A stretch of DNA of 64,000 nt from an uncultured Candidatus Cenarchaeum sp. (GTDB lineage Archaea; Thermoproteota; Nitrososphaeria; Nitrososphaerales; Nitrosopumilaceae), in NCBI GenBank assembly GCA_958295735.1, contig OY282369.1, positions 2,642,983 through 2,706,982 of the forward strand, read 5' to 3'. Positions 1 to 9,757 of the stretch are shown here, in pieces (the stretch's first letter is position 1; the number at the start of each line of letters is the position of its first letter). The position numbers were made by a program, and so were the translations under genes. The notes beneath the pieces were generated by a model. The model had not been told where the DNA came from and did not search any database. It worked only from the letters and a program-made list of their open reading frames with translations.

Positions 1-6
1 TTTACC

Positions 7-234
7 ATGTCTGCGCAAGATCTAGATGCGGCCACTCAAGATCGTAGTGCGGCCGATGTGCTTAGTGAAGAGTGGACAAAACTGACAAACCAAAAGTACC
101 CCAAGGCCGACATGGCTGGGAGACTGGCTACTCTGAGCGAGGATGAGATTCCAAGCAAAGTTGCCGATGTCGTGCGGCTTGTGATGGATGGGCTCGGGAT
201 CCCTGGTCCGCCTCAAGATGGCGACTCTGGATAA
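7..234 (+). CDS. Small hypothetical protein, C-terminus running into a tandem repeat
   Basis: I do not recognise this 75-residue reading frame. It starts MSAQDLDAATQD, is acidic and mostly helical in composition, and has no membrane segment. Its last 14 or so residues (GIPGPPQDGDSG) are encoded by the first copy of a 65-bp tandem repeat, so the original C-terminus may have been replaced when the repeat arose. Base composition is less GC-rich than the neighbours. It lies at the window edge, so upstream signals cannot be judged. It may be spurious. Confidence 0.35.
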   Translation: MSAQDLDAATQDRSAADVLSEEWTKLTNQKYPKADMAGRLATLSEDEIPSKVADVVRLVMDGLGIPGPPQDGDSG

Positions 235-459
235 CCCCATAACCAAACCCACCGCGGCTCGGGATCCCTGGTCCGCCTCAAGATGGCGACTCTGGATAAC
301 CCCATAACCAAACCCACCGCGGCTCGGGATCCCTGGTCCGCCTCAAGATGGCGACTCTGGATAACCCCATAACCAAACCCACCGCGGCTCGGGATCCCTG
401 GTCCGCCTCAAGATGGCGACTCTGGATAACCCCATAACCAAACCCACCGCGGCTCGGGA
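191..459. repeat. 65-bp tandem repeat, four full copies
   Basis: Units begin at 191, 256, 321 and 386, with a partial fifth at 451. Each starts GGCTCGGGATCCCTGG and ends ACCCACCGC, and the copies look identical. The period is not a multiple of three, so the array cannot encode a repeated peptide in one frame. There are no variable spacers, so this is not CRISPR. From 460 to 678 I see no gene or motif. Confidence 0.95.
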
Positions 460-678
460 AAGTCATGCATAACTCCGACCCAGCACTTCCTATGTGTGCC
501 CCGCGCGCCTTCGACTCTCCCCGTCCCTCGGCCGCCCGATCTCCTTGGCGCTTGCCGGGTTGCGGTCAGCAGTCTTCTTTTGTTGTCGACTCGGCCTCGC
601 CGTCTCGTCGCGGGCGCGCGTGCGGGCCGGCCGACGAAGTCAACCCGACTATTTTCCGTGGTGCCCCGTCGCCCCTCC

Positions 679-1343
679 CTAGCACTCCAGCCCGTACGTC
701 ACGGTCTGGGTTATGCTGTCCGCCTCGAGCTTCGTCACGCCTGACAGGTTCACCCTGAAGTCGACGGCCACGCTGCCGGCGGCCGGCGTCCCGGCCGGTA
801 TTGCGGAGTCCGGCGACATGAGGACGAAAGAGGCCCCCGACCGGGCGCCGCCCACGGACATCTCGGTGAGCGAGTACGGCAACACGGCCTCGGCGCCCCC
901 GCCCCGGTGCAGCCTCCAGTCCGAGGCTGTTATGGACACGGCCGGCATCTCGACGGTGCCCGCGTTGGTCACCATCTGCCGCGCCGAGCCGCTTATCCTC
1001 CCGGGCGCGACGCTGGGTATGTCGAGCGCGCTCCTCACCAGTACTATCCCGCAGGTGTCGATGCCGCGGAGCGGCGCCCCCCGGCCTTCTGCCAGCCCGG
1101 CGGGGCCGCCGCTCGGTCAGGTTCCCGCTGACCGGCCCGCCGGGTACCTGTTGCCAGTCCGGCGACAATAATGGCGAGACGGACCACGCGTTGTACGTTA
1201 TGGGCAGTCGCAGGTCGCCGGCCGCGTCCAGGGCCATCCTGCCCAGCGGCCCGCCGCCCACCTCGTCCGCCTCGCGCACATGGGGGCCCACCTCACGGGG
1301 GTCGCCGCCCGCCAGCACCAGCACCCTTCCCAGTATCCGCGCC
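679..1343 (-). pseudogene. Decayed copy of the surface protein C-terminus
   Basis: The minus strand encodes a close relative of the last 220 or so residues of the S-layer-like protein ending at 4078. It shares the segments MLVLAGGDPREVGPHV, AWSVSPLLSPDW, DWRLHRGGGAE and the end QTVTYGLEC-stop. The frame shifts just after NLTER (around 1115), so the fragment needs two frames. Homology stops abruptly at about 1343, where a repeat attached to a transposase gene begins. Mobile-element activity therefore probably cut it off. No start or signal peptide remains. Confidence 0.85.
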
Positions 1344-1348
1344 AGAAG

Positions 1349-1690
1349 ATGAAAATGTGCTCCCGTTTCGGGCCGGGCCGGGCGGCCAAAACGGCCGGGA
1401 TTTGCCGGGCACGCGGATCGGTCCCCGCCTCGCCGGCAGCCAGCAGGCGGCGCCCCGATCCGCCGGCGCGTTCCGCGGCAGCGGCCGGCCGGAGCGCCGG
1501 TTCTTGCCGTCGGGAGCGCGCCAGGCGCCCCGCGCGGGCCGGCCGCGCAGGCGCGCGCCGGCCGCCCGGCCGTGCCCCGGACCGGCGCGGCGCGGCGCGC
1601 GGAAGGGGCGGACCCCGCCCGGGCAGGGACGGCATCGGGGGCGCGGGCGATGCCGCCCGCGCCGCCCCGGCGCCAGAAGCCGGAACCGTT
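1349..1690 (+). repeat. Dispersed repeat, about 340 bp, copy 1
   Basis: This noncoding stretch matches, in reverse orientation, 50265-50615. Shared blocks include GCCAGCAGGCGGCGCCCCGA and CGGCGCGTTCCGCGGCAGCG. It directly abuts the 3' end of the minus-strand transposase at 1691-2632 and interrupts the surface-protein fragment on its other side. It is therefore probably the noncoding end of that insertion element. Poly-A and terminal inverted repeats were not found. Confidence 0.65.
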
Positions 1691-2632
1691 CTATTTTACG
1701 CACTGCAGGTAGTATTCCCGCTCGGCCTTGTCTGTTTTTATGATCTCCAGCGCGAGGCCGACCATCAGCGCCATGAACACGGACAGCGTCACGCGCCTCC
1801 GCGCGGGCCGGCCCACGGACTCCGCCGCATCCGCGCCAGCGGCGTGGTTGGACATGTGCCGCGCGTTGCAGTTGATCATGGAAAAGTACATCAGGAACGT
1901 CCTGATGGACTGGTTCTTGCTGGTCGTCATGGGGCGGTTCTGCTTGATCGACTTGTAGGCGTTCTCTATCCTCCAGCGCTGCGCGTACGCGTCCGGCACG
2001 TCGCCCGTCGCCCGCTCGATCGCGTCCGGCGCGGCGCTGGCGGCGAACGTGAGGTGCCGCAGCCTCTTCCTGCCTTTTACCGTGCGCATGCGCTTCTCTA
2101 TGACCAGCCAGAAGGTGAACTGCTCCCCGCCGTCGGACTTCATCGTGTACGCGGACGCCCTGCCCCGCTTCCCGCGCTTGTATTCCTCCAGGGTCCTCTT
2201 GATGCCGGTCGTCATCCTGGCCGGCACGGGGAACTTCTCCCCCGCGGCGTCGAACGCGGACATCATGGCGACCGTGCAGGACCCGCGATCCGCGAGGAAC
2301 AGCTTCGGCTTGAGCCCTATCCGGCGCAGTTCCGCGAGCATTTCCCTGACGTAGTGGGCCCTTTTCACCCCGTTGAGCACGCGGAAGGCCCCGACGTGCA
2401 GCACGCGCGGCGCGCCCGCGATGCACGCCATCAGGTACGCGTCGAACTTCGTGGCGCCCCCCTTGGGCCTGCCTCCCACCGCCCAGTTGCCGCCGTCCTT
2501 GCCGGTGAACGGGTGCAGGTGGAAGTCCAGCGCGATCACGGCGCACGCGCGGATGATTTTGTTCTCGATCATGAACTTGACGGTGCGGGCGAACGCTTCC
2601 CGGCAGCATTTTTCCACTATATCGTGCGGCAT
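1691..2632 (-). CDS. IS4-superfamily DDE transposase
   Basis: This 313-residue transposase has the acidic triad of the DDE fold: ALDFHLHPF (first Asp), FLADRGS (second Asp) and YAQRWRIENAYKSIK (Glu). The last stretch fits the Y-(2)-R-(3)-E-(6)-K signature of the IS4 group exactly. I chose ATG 2632 (MPHDIVEKCC) because the sequence upstream is low-complexity Arg/Pro/Gly and unlike a transposase. The enzyme would cut and paste its own element. It looks intact, but the element's ends are unclear: only the 3' flank (1349-1690) has a copy elsewhere. It is related to, but distinct from, the transposase at 9856-11085. Confidence 0.85.
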   Translation of the reverse strand: MPHDIVEKCCREAFARTVKFMIENKIIRACAVIALDFHLHPFTGKDGGNWAVGGRPKGGATKFDAYLMACIAGAPRVLHVGAFRVLNGVKRAHYVREMLAELRRIGLKPKLFLADRGSCTVAMMSAFDAAGEKFPVPARMTTGIKRTLEEYKRGKRGRASAYTMKSDGGEQFTFWLVIEKRMRTVKGRKRLRHLTFAASAAPDAIERATGDVPDAYAQRWRIENAYKSIKQNRPMTTSKNQSIRTFLMYFSMINCNARHMSNHAAGADAAESVGRPARRRVTLSVFMALMVGLALEIIKTDKAEREYYLQCVK

Positions 2633-2787
2633 TTTTCCCAGGCCAATCCGTGCCCGCAGGCGCGATCCGAAGCATTGCCGCAGGCGGGACGGGGCGGGAC
2701 GGGGCGGGATGGGGCGGGCGGGCGGCGGAAAAGATCGGCCGCTGGCGGCAACGCGGGCCCGCCGGCCCGGCCCCCGCGGGCGGCCTT

Positions 2788-3564
2788 TCAGGCGGGCGGG
2801 CCGGCCCTCTCGGGGGGTACCTCGCGCAGGTTCACGGTTATCTTCGTCAGGGTCCTGTCCAGCACGTCGGGCACCGATATGAGCAGGCCGCCGCCCGCCG
2901 CGATCCCCCCGCACCTCCTGCTGAGGCTGACGTGGGATTCCGCCGAGCATCCCTCGTACGCGCCGCCCGGAACGCCGGGGCCGCCGCCGGCGGGCCCGCT
3001 TCCGGGCCGCGTGCCGTGCACGAACGAGACGTCGACCGGCGCCGACGGATCGTCCGTGCGGACGCTGTACTCGTACGAGCCCTCGCCGCAGACGGGCACG
3101 AACTGCACGTACCGCGGGGCGCCCCCCGCCCGCGCCGCCGGCACGTCCGGGTACATGAGGGCGTACGGGTGATCCCAGCGCGCGCCGGAGGCGGCGGCCT
3201 CGTAGGCGTTGCGGATCGCGTCCAGCCCGTACCTGTACAGTATGGGCTGCCAGTCCGCGCCGCAGTCGCTAAAGCCGTGCCTCAGCTCCACGAACCCCCT
3301 GCCGCCCATGCTCCCGACCCTGTTGTAGTTGTGCTCGGGCGGCGCCTCGTGGTGCGCCCGCGCGTCCCGGCCCCCCCACACGTCGGTCACCTCGAAGAGC
3401 AGGCTGCCCGGGTGGCTGGCCCAGCCGTCCCGCAGGTGCACGTATACCGAATACTTGCTGATCGCCTCCGGGTGGGATGCGCCGAAGACCGCGTGCCCGT
3501 AAAGGGCGTTCGCCATGATCAGCGCGACGGCCGCCGCCGGCGCGACGGCGTACAGCGCCCTCAT
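2788..3564 (-). CDS. Exported protein of unknown function
   Basis: This 258-residue protein starts with a short basic residue and a hydrophobic stretch (ALYAVAPAAAVALIMANAL), which reads as a signal peptide or N-terminal anchor. The mature part holds HLRDGWASHPGSLLFEVTDVW and paired cysteines (FSDCGADW, PVCGEGS, YEGCSAES, SRRCGG) that could form disulfides outside the cell. I believe similar small exported proteins occur in marine Thaumarchaeota, but no function can be given. The frame is open throughout. The only TATA-like signal upstream on this strand is near 3762-3772, about 200 bp away, so the promoter is uncertain. Confidence 0.75.
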   Translation of the reverse strand: MRALYAVAPAAAVALIMANALYGHAVFGASHPEAISKYSVYVHLRDGWASHPGSLLFEVTDVWGGRDARAHHEAPPEHNYNRVGSMGGRGFVELRHGFSDCGADWQPILYRYGLDAIRNAYEAAASGARWDHPYALMYPDVPAARAGGAPRYVQFVPVCGEGSYEYSVRTDDPSAPVDVSFVHGTRPGSGPAGGGPGVPGGAYEGCSAESHVSLSRRCGGIAAGGGLLISVPDVLDRTLTKITVNLREVPPERAGPPA

Positions 3565-4077
3565 TCCTGGCGCCCGCCCGGATCGCGCGCGCCTCCGGGA
3601 TCCCCCGGTTCCATGCCGCGCGCGCCCGGGCCGCGCGACGGCCGGCCGCGGCCCGGATCCGGGGCGGGCCCCGGCCCCCGCATCGGATCGTCCCCCTTTT
3701 CTGCGCTGGCGGGTGGTGTCGGCATGCCTTCCTCGGTCGTGCCGCAGCCGGCGCCCCGCCCGTTTATACCTTCACGGCGCGGATCCGCCGGATCCCCGCA
3801 GGGCCCCCGATCAAGGGCGCCGGAGTATGCTCATTTTTGCGCAGCACGCTGTGTTGTGCAGAAATTAGTATCCCCCGCCGCCGTGGCACGCGCTTGCCTC
3901 TCCCCCCGTCCCGCCCCCCGCTCTTGCGGCCGCCGGGCCGCGGCCTTCGGATGCGCCCGGACCCTGCCGCCCGCGCGGGGGCGGATGCGGGGAACCGCTG
4001 CCGGATGCGGCCCGGCGGGGCGGCCGGCAGATCCGATGCTGCGGCCTCCCGGCACGCTCCAGCCCCCCCGCGCCGCC
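3565..4077. other. Intergenic region between exported protein and surface protein genes
   Basis: I see no gene in these 513 bases. A GGTATAAACG TATA-like box lies on the minus strand near 3762-3772 and may serve the exported protein gene. The segment 3846-3895 loosely resembles 55725-55775 (GTTGYGCAGAAA followed by CCCCCGCCGCCG), which may mark a short dispersed repeat. Confidence 0.4.
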
Positions 4078-7000
4078 CTAGCACTCCGGCCCGTACGTCA
4101 CGGTCTGGGTCATGCTGTCCGCCTTGAGCTTCGTCACGCCGGAGAGGTTCACCCTGAAGTCGACGGCCACGCTGCCGCCGGCCGGCGTCCCGGCCGGTAT
4201 GGCCGAGTCCGGCGCCATCGGGACGAAGGCGGCCCCCGGCCGGGCGCCGCCCACGGACATCTCCGTGAGCGAGTACGGCAGGGTAACCTCGGCGCCCCCG
4301 CCCCGGTGCAGCCTCCAGTCCGAGGCCGTTATGGACACGGCCGGCATCTCGGCCGTGCCCGCGTTGGCCACCACCTGCCGCGCCGGGCCGCTGATCCTCC
4401 CCGGCGCGACGCCGGGTATGTCGAACGCGCTCCTCTCCAGGATTATCCCGCAGGTGTCCATGCCGCGGAGCGGCGCCCCCCCGGCCTTCTGCCAGCCCGG
4501 CGGGGCCGCCCGCTCGGTCAGGTTCCCGCTGACCTGCCCTCCCGGGACCTGGCGCCAGTCCGGGGACAGCAGGGGCGAGACGGACCAGGCGTCGTACGTT
4601 ACGGGCAGCCGCAGGTCGCCGGCCGCGTCCAGGGACGTCCTGCCCAGCGGGCCGCCGTCCAGCTCGGCCGCCTCGCGCACGCGGGGGCCCACCGACGCGG
4701 GATCGCCGCCCGCCAGCACCAGCGCCCTTCCCAGTATCCGCGCGGCCTCGTACGCCGCGTACGCGGGGGTGGGCGCGGCGGACCCTGTGGCGAGGTCGAT
4801 ATGGTCGGTCATCCCGCTCCGCTCTACGGCCGGCTGCACCGCGGCCAGTTCGGTCCACCTGGCGAACCTCACCGCTGCCGGGTCCGAGGCTATAAGGGGG
4901 GAGCCGGCCACCCCCGTCCCGGCTCCGGCTCCGGCGCCGCCGGCCGCGAACCACTTGGACCGCTCCACTACGGGGCTGCCCGCGCCCACTCCTCCCGCCA
5001 AGCGCACCAGCGCGGCGTCCGAGCCGACGTACAGCACGGCGACGTTCCTGCCCGCCCCAGCCCCGCCCGCCGCCGCCACGGCGGCCTCCAGGGGCCGCAC
5101 TATCTCGGCGGCGGCCCGCTCGTCGTCGAACTCCGCCGCCCGCTCCACCCGCACGCCCGCCGGCTCAAGGTCGTACCTCAGGGATCCCAGCAGCCCGTAC
5201 GAGAACGGGTCGGCGCCGGCGCCCGTCCCGTACAGGTCGTTTTGCACCACGGGAACGACCGCGTCGAACCCGCCCTTGATCAGCATGTGGGCGAGGGCCC
5301 TGGCCATGTGCCCCGTGCCGGGATCCAGGCGGTATATCCCGTCGTCCTTGGCGAGGGAGCGCGCGGCCGAGGAATGCGATACCATGGTTATGCCGTGCTC
5401 CGCCGCGTATTCCTCCATGCCGTGCAGCGCCCTGTCCGAGGCCGGCCCCACGTACAGCAGGGGTCCTCCGTTCTGGTGTGCGTGGCGAAGCGCCTCCTCG
5501 GCCGCACGCGCGCCGGCCGGCCCCGCCGCTCCGGCCTCCTCGGTGATCCAGTGCCCGGAGACGTCTATGAAGAACGGATAGCCCCGCTCCGCGGACAGGC
5601 TGTTGAATGCCAAGGCGCCCAGCCGCGCCGCCGAGGCCGACGGGCGGCCCGAACCCGGCTCGAACACTCCCGCGCCGGCCGGGCTACATGCGTTGTAGAA
5701 CCCGTGCCAGTACCTGCAGTCGTCCATGTAGCGCACGAACACCCCTACCTTGACGTGCGGCTTGGTGCCCACCACTATCTCCCCCGGCCCCTCCCGGAGC
5801 CCCGGCTCGGCTGCCGGCTCCGGGAGGGCCAGGTCGGCGTCGTCCCCCCTGCCCAGCGCCTTTATGGTGCCCCCGCTGAGCTCGAGGGCCCCCGTCCCCG
5901 TATAGTCCAGGTCGGGCGAGACGTCGCCCGCCCGCACCGTATAGTGGAACGTCAGCATCCTCGTCCCGGATCCGCCGGCATACGCCGCGCTCGCCCCCCG
6001 CGGGCCGGTTTCCATCATCAGCAGCGGCGATGCGGACGGGGGCTCCGGCTCCACCGGGGGCTCCGGCACCGGGTCATCTGTCACTCGCTCCACCGCCGGC
6101 CCCGCCGCCAATACAACGCAACTGCCGTCGCGCTCGACGGTTCCGGAACCGCATTTCGGCGGCGCCGGCGGCACCGGCGGCACTACTTGGGGCGGCTCCG
6201 GCGGCAGGGCCGAGCCCTCCACCTCGACGTCCCCGGAGAACTCGACGCGCACGGGTATGGTGCTGCCCGCCCCGTACACGCCGGCGGCCGCATCGGAGAA
6301 CACGCGGACCACGCGCGGGGGGACTTCCAGCGGGATGCCCGGCCGCCCCGGGTCGGGGAGGGTCATGTTGGCCCCCGTGTTGAGCGCCGCGTCCCTTATG
6401 GTGCACGGCCCGCCCAGCGCGCTCGCCCCCGCGTAGTCCGGCGCCCCGCCCGGCGGCACGACATACGAAAAGGTGAGTATGGACGTCCCGTTCCCGGACT
6501 CGTACTCGGCCTTCCCGCCGCCTGCCATGGCCAGGGACGGCCCGTGCGAGCCGGGCTCTTCCCCCGCGTACGCGGCGGTCAGCGCCACGGGGCGCGAGAA
6601 CGCGATGCGCACGGACACCTCGGAACCAGGCGCCTGCGCGCCGGGCTCGGCCCACAGGTACGTGACCCTCGCGCGCAGGGGGTCGGGCGCGGCCGGCAGC
6701 GCGGACGACGACTGCGTCGCGTGCACCTGCGTCGCCGCCGTGTCGGAGCTCGTCACCGTCACGTCCTGCCTGGCGGTACCGGTGTTGCCGGAGAGGTCGG
6801 TGGCGATCCACGTCACGGTAGTGGTCTCCCCAACCGGGAACGTGAAAAAGCCGGCGGCCGTCGACAGCTCGGCGGCATCGGGGGCCGGGCCCCCAGCGGT
6901 GCGCAGCAGGATGGCGTCCGAGGCCGCGTCCTCGGCGGCGGCGGGGCAGTAGTCGTTGGCGGAGAGCACGACCGCGTCCCCGGGGGCGCGCACCGCATAG

Positions 7001-9757
7001 TCGGCGCCCCGCGTCACTGCCGGCGGGGTCGTGTCGCGGACGGTCACGAGCTGCGTGCTGCTGTCTGACATGTTCGTCGCCGCGTCGGTGGCGGTCCACG
7101 TCACCTCCGTGGTCCCGAGGGGGAACGGGCCCTGCGGCTCGTGCGCGACTGCCAGCCCTGGGGGATCGTGCCGCGGCGCCGCGAGCCGGGCGGCCGGGGC
7201 GCCGGCGGGCGACTCCGCCTCTAAAGTCGCGTCGTCCGGCGCCCCGATCAGGGGATTCCCGTTGCGCACGCCGGTTATCACCACGTCGTCGAGCATGATG
7301 CTGAACTCCGGCGAAGGGACGAACGGCTCTACGTAGATTGAGATCCTGAGGTCGTCGTAGTCCATCAGGCCGTCCGGCAGCCCGGCCGTCGCCGTCTGGA
7401 ACCCCGCAGACGTCGCATTGCTCGCGTTCCACGACCAGATCGGCGCGGAGGCGTTGCGCGCCTCGTAGACGTGCAGCGCGGGAGGGGGCTCCGGGACGTT
7501 CTGCGCCCTGTAGCCCAGGCTCAGCCCGGCCGATTCGTAGACGGTCACGTCTATGCCACGGCTGGAGGTTATGGCGGCGCCGTCGGCGCCGATGATCGCC
7601 GTGTCCGTCGTGGCGGCGCCGCCGCCGGTCGCCGTGTCCGTCGTGCCGGCGGCGCCGTCGGCGCCGATGATCGCCGTGTCCGTTATGGCGACGTCGTCTC
7701 TCGTGCTGTACGGGTCGGGCAGCGTGCCGTCCGTATAGTTGGCGGTGACTAGATCGCCCTCCGCCACGCGGAGCCGGTGCCCGGAGGAGTCGCCGTCCGC
7801 CGCAAAGTAGACAGTCCCCTCGAACACGCCGGTCGCCTCGCCGGTCTCGGTCACGGTGAGGTTTATTCCCCCCGGGTCCGAGTCCGAGTGCACGCCGACG
7901 CCGAAGCTGTCCGCCGATTCCGGATCCAGGCTCATGTCGGGATCGGCGATCCTGACGGTGCCCGTCCCGGGGGCCGGATAGATCGCCTCGAGCCACCGCA
8001 CCTCGGCCACGTGCCAGCGGACGTACGCGGTGGCTACCACCGTTGCGTCCTCCGAGAACTCGAAGGATACGGTGATGCGATCGTCGTCGCTGGTCGGGAG
8101 CCTGCCGTCGGTAGGGCCCCCGCCCGAGGCCGGGGTGCCCACGACGTCCAGGCTGCCGTCGCCGTCGGCATCGTGGCTGAAGCCGGTCAGTACGACCTCG
8201 CCGGAGAATATGCCGGTGTCGTTGCCCGTCTCCACGAGGCGGTAGTTGTCGATGCCGGCGCTGCGGGTGGAGATCCTGATCGGGTCCACGTCGGTGTCGC
8301 CTATCTCGTCGACCAGCAGCGGGTCAAGGTTGTGGTCCGGCGCCGCTATGGTGATGTAGATCTTGCCGGTCCACGTGTACACCTTCCGGTCGAGCTCGAT
8401 GGTCGCGCCAAAGTTGGAGGTGAAGATCGTCAGGTTGACGTCCTCGTCCTCGTCGCCGACATGGTCGGCCCCCGACGGGCCCCAGTCGGTGTACTCTAGC
8501 ACGATCTCCTCGCCCCTCTCCACGGTGCGGCCCGCCAAGGCCTTGGGAATCTCCACGACGACCTGGAATATTCCCGTGTTGTTGCCGGTCTCCCTGAGGC
8601 CGGAGGGCTCGGGATCGAACGCGGCGCCGCCGCGGTCGCCCATGGTGATGGCCGGGGCGTCGGAGTCCCATTCAATGAGGTCGAGATCGTACGTCTCGGC
8701 CTTGCCGCCGTCCAGGTCGAGGTCCGGCTCTATCAGCGTGAGGATCATGTCGCTCCCGATTATGTAGACGGACTTGTCGGACTGGAGCACCCCGTTGCGG
8801 AGGTCGAAGGTTGCCGAGTCGGTCGACGTGCCGGCGTCGCCCGAGGCGACTGCAGGATCGGAGTATTCCACCGTGATGACGTCGCCCTGCAGGATGCAGT
8901 GCGTGCTGGCGCCGTCGCTGAAGCGCGAGCCGGCATCCGTCCCGGCGGAGCCGTCGAGGGCCTCAAAGGCGGCGGTCGCGGGGCATCTGGCGCCGGCCGG
9001 GCCGTCGGTGTACCGGACGGCCAGATCCAGCCCGAATATTCCCGCGTCCGGCGCGATCTCGGCGATCGGGCCGAGCTCGCGGGTCGGGCTGGCGCCGCCC
9101 GTCTGCACGCCGTCGACGTCCACGTATTCCAGCTGCCCGGTAATATTGTTGAACACCCGGTAGCTGCCGAGCGCGGTTATGACGCCGTCGTTGGCCGCCT
9201 CGCCGCCGGCCGTGGCCAGCACCACCTCCTCCGCCCCCCTGGACACGGATATCTTGAGGGGGCCGTGGGTGGCGTTGGCCGCGGTCTGGCCACCGCGCGG
9301 CACGTTCCAAGCTATGCGGTCCTCGCTGCCGGCGGAGACGTCAAAGTCCGTGTCGTTTACCCGCACGCGCACCACGAGGTCGCCCGATACGTGGTTGCCC
9401 GTAGCGGCGGCGCTTTGGCCCCCCAGCCCCGTGGCGTGTATGGGAAAGATAGATGCGCCGTCGAGGGTAGCGTTGGCGAAGTCGGCCGGGACGCCGAACG
9501 GGACCGGGTATACGGCCCTGTCCAGGCTCACCGTGCCGGTGCTGGCGCAGATGCCGCCGCCCGCCCCGGCGGTCCCTCCCGGGGAGACGCGATGGTCCGC
9601 GTAGTTGCAGGTGCCGTTGAGCACGAGATGCGGGGAGGACGGGTAGACTGACTGGCCGACCTGCCACGTGCTGGCGCCGCCTTGGCGCGGCCTCCAGTCC
9701 GCGAGGCCCCTGTCGAACGTGTGGTTCGCCTGGACGGGGGCCCATTTCGGGGGATCC
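4078..9757 (-). pseudogene. 3' part of IS-interrupted giant S-layer-like surface protein
   Basis: These 1,890 or so residues are separated from their 5' part (13724-11419) by an insertion element. In order they show: S-layer-like beta domains with segments such as DRAVYPVPFG, DRKVYTWTGKIYITI and ETGNNTGIF (about 9540-7700); two HYR-type domains with FPLGTTEVTWTATDAA and FPVGETTTVTWIATD (about 7200-6740); beta domains with YESGNGTSILTFSY (about 6700-5900); a periplasmic-binding-protein-like domain resembling branched-chain amino-acid receptors, KVGVFVRYMDDCRYW onwards (about 5760-4790); and a C-terminal beta domain ending VTYGPEC. It is probably a cell-surface structural or ligand-binding protein. 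The frame is open, but it has lost its start and signal peptide. Removing the IS restores one frame with the 5' part. Confidence 0.85.
9752..9757. repeat. Target-site duplication, left copy (GGATCC)
   Basis: GGATCC here matches GGATCC at 11419-11424 and flanks the IS4/ISH3-like element. Because the hexamer is palindromic it reads as both a direct and an inverted repeat. The duplication assignment rests on the exact restoration of the reading frame when one copy plus the element is removed. Confidence 0.8.

Noticed and set aside
191-459. Possible CRISPR array
   Set aside because: The repeats are 65 bp, directly adjacent and without variable spacers, and no cas genes are nearby.
2650-7068. Long plus-strand open frame of about 1,470 codons
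   Set aside because: It is Arg/Pro/Gly-rich shadow of the minus-strand surface protein and exported protein genes, an effect of high GC; it has no family-like sequence.
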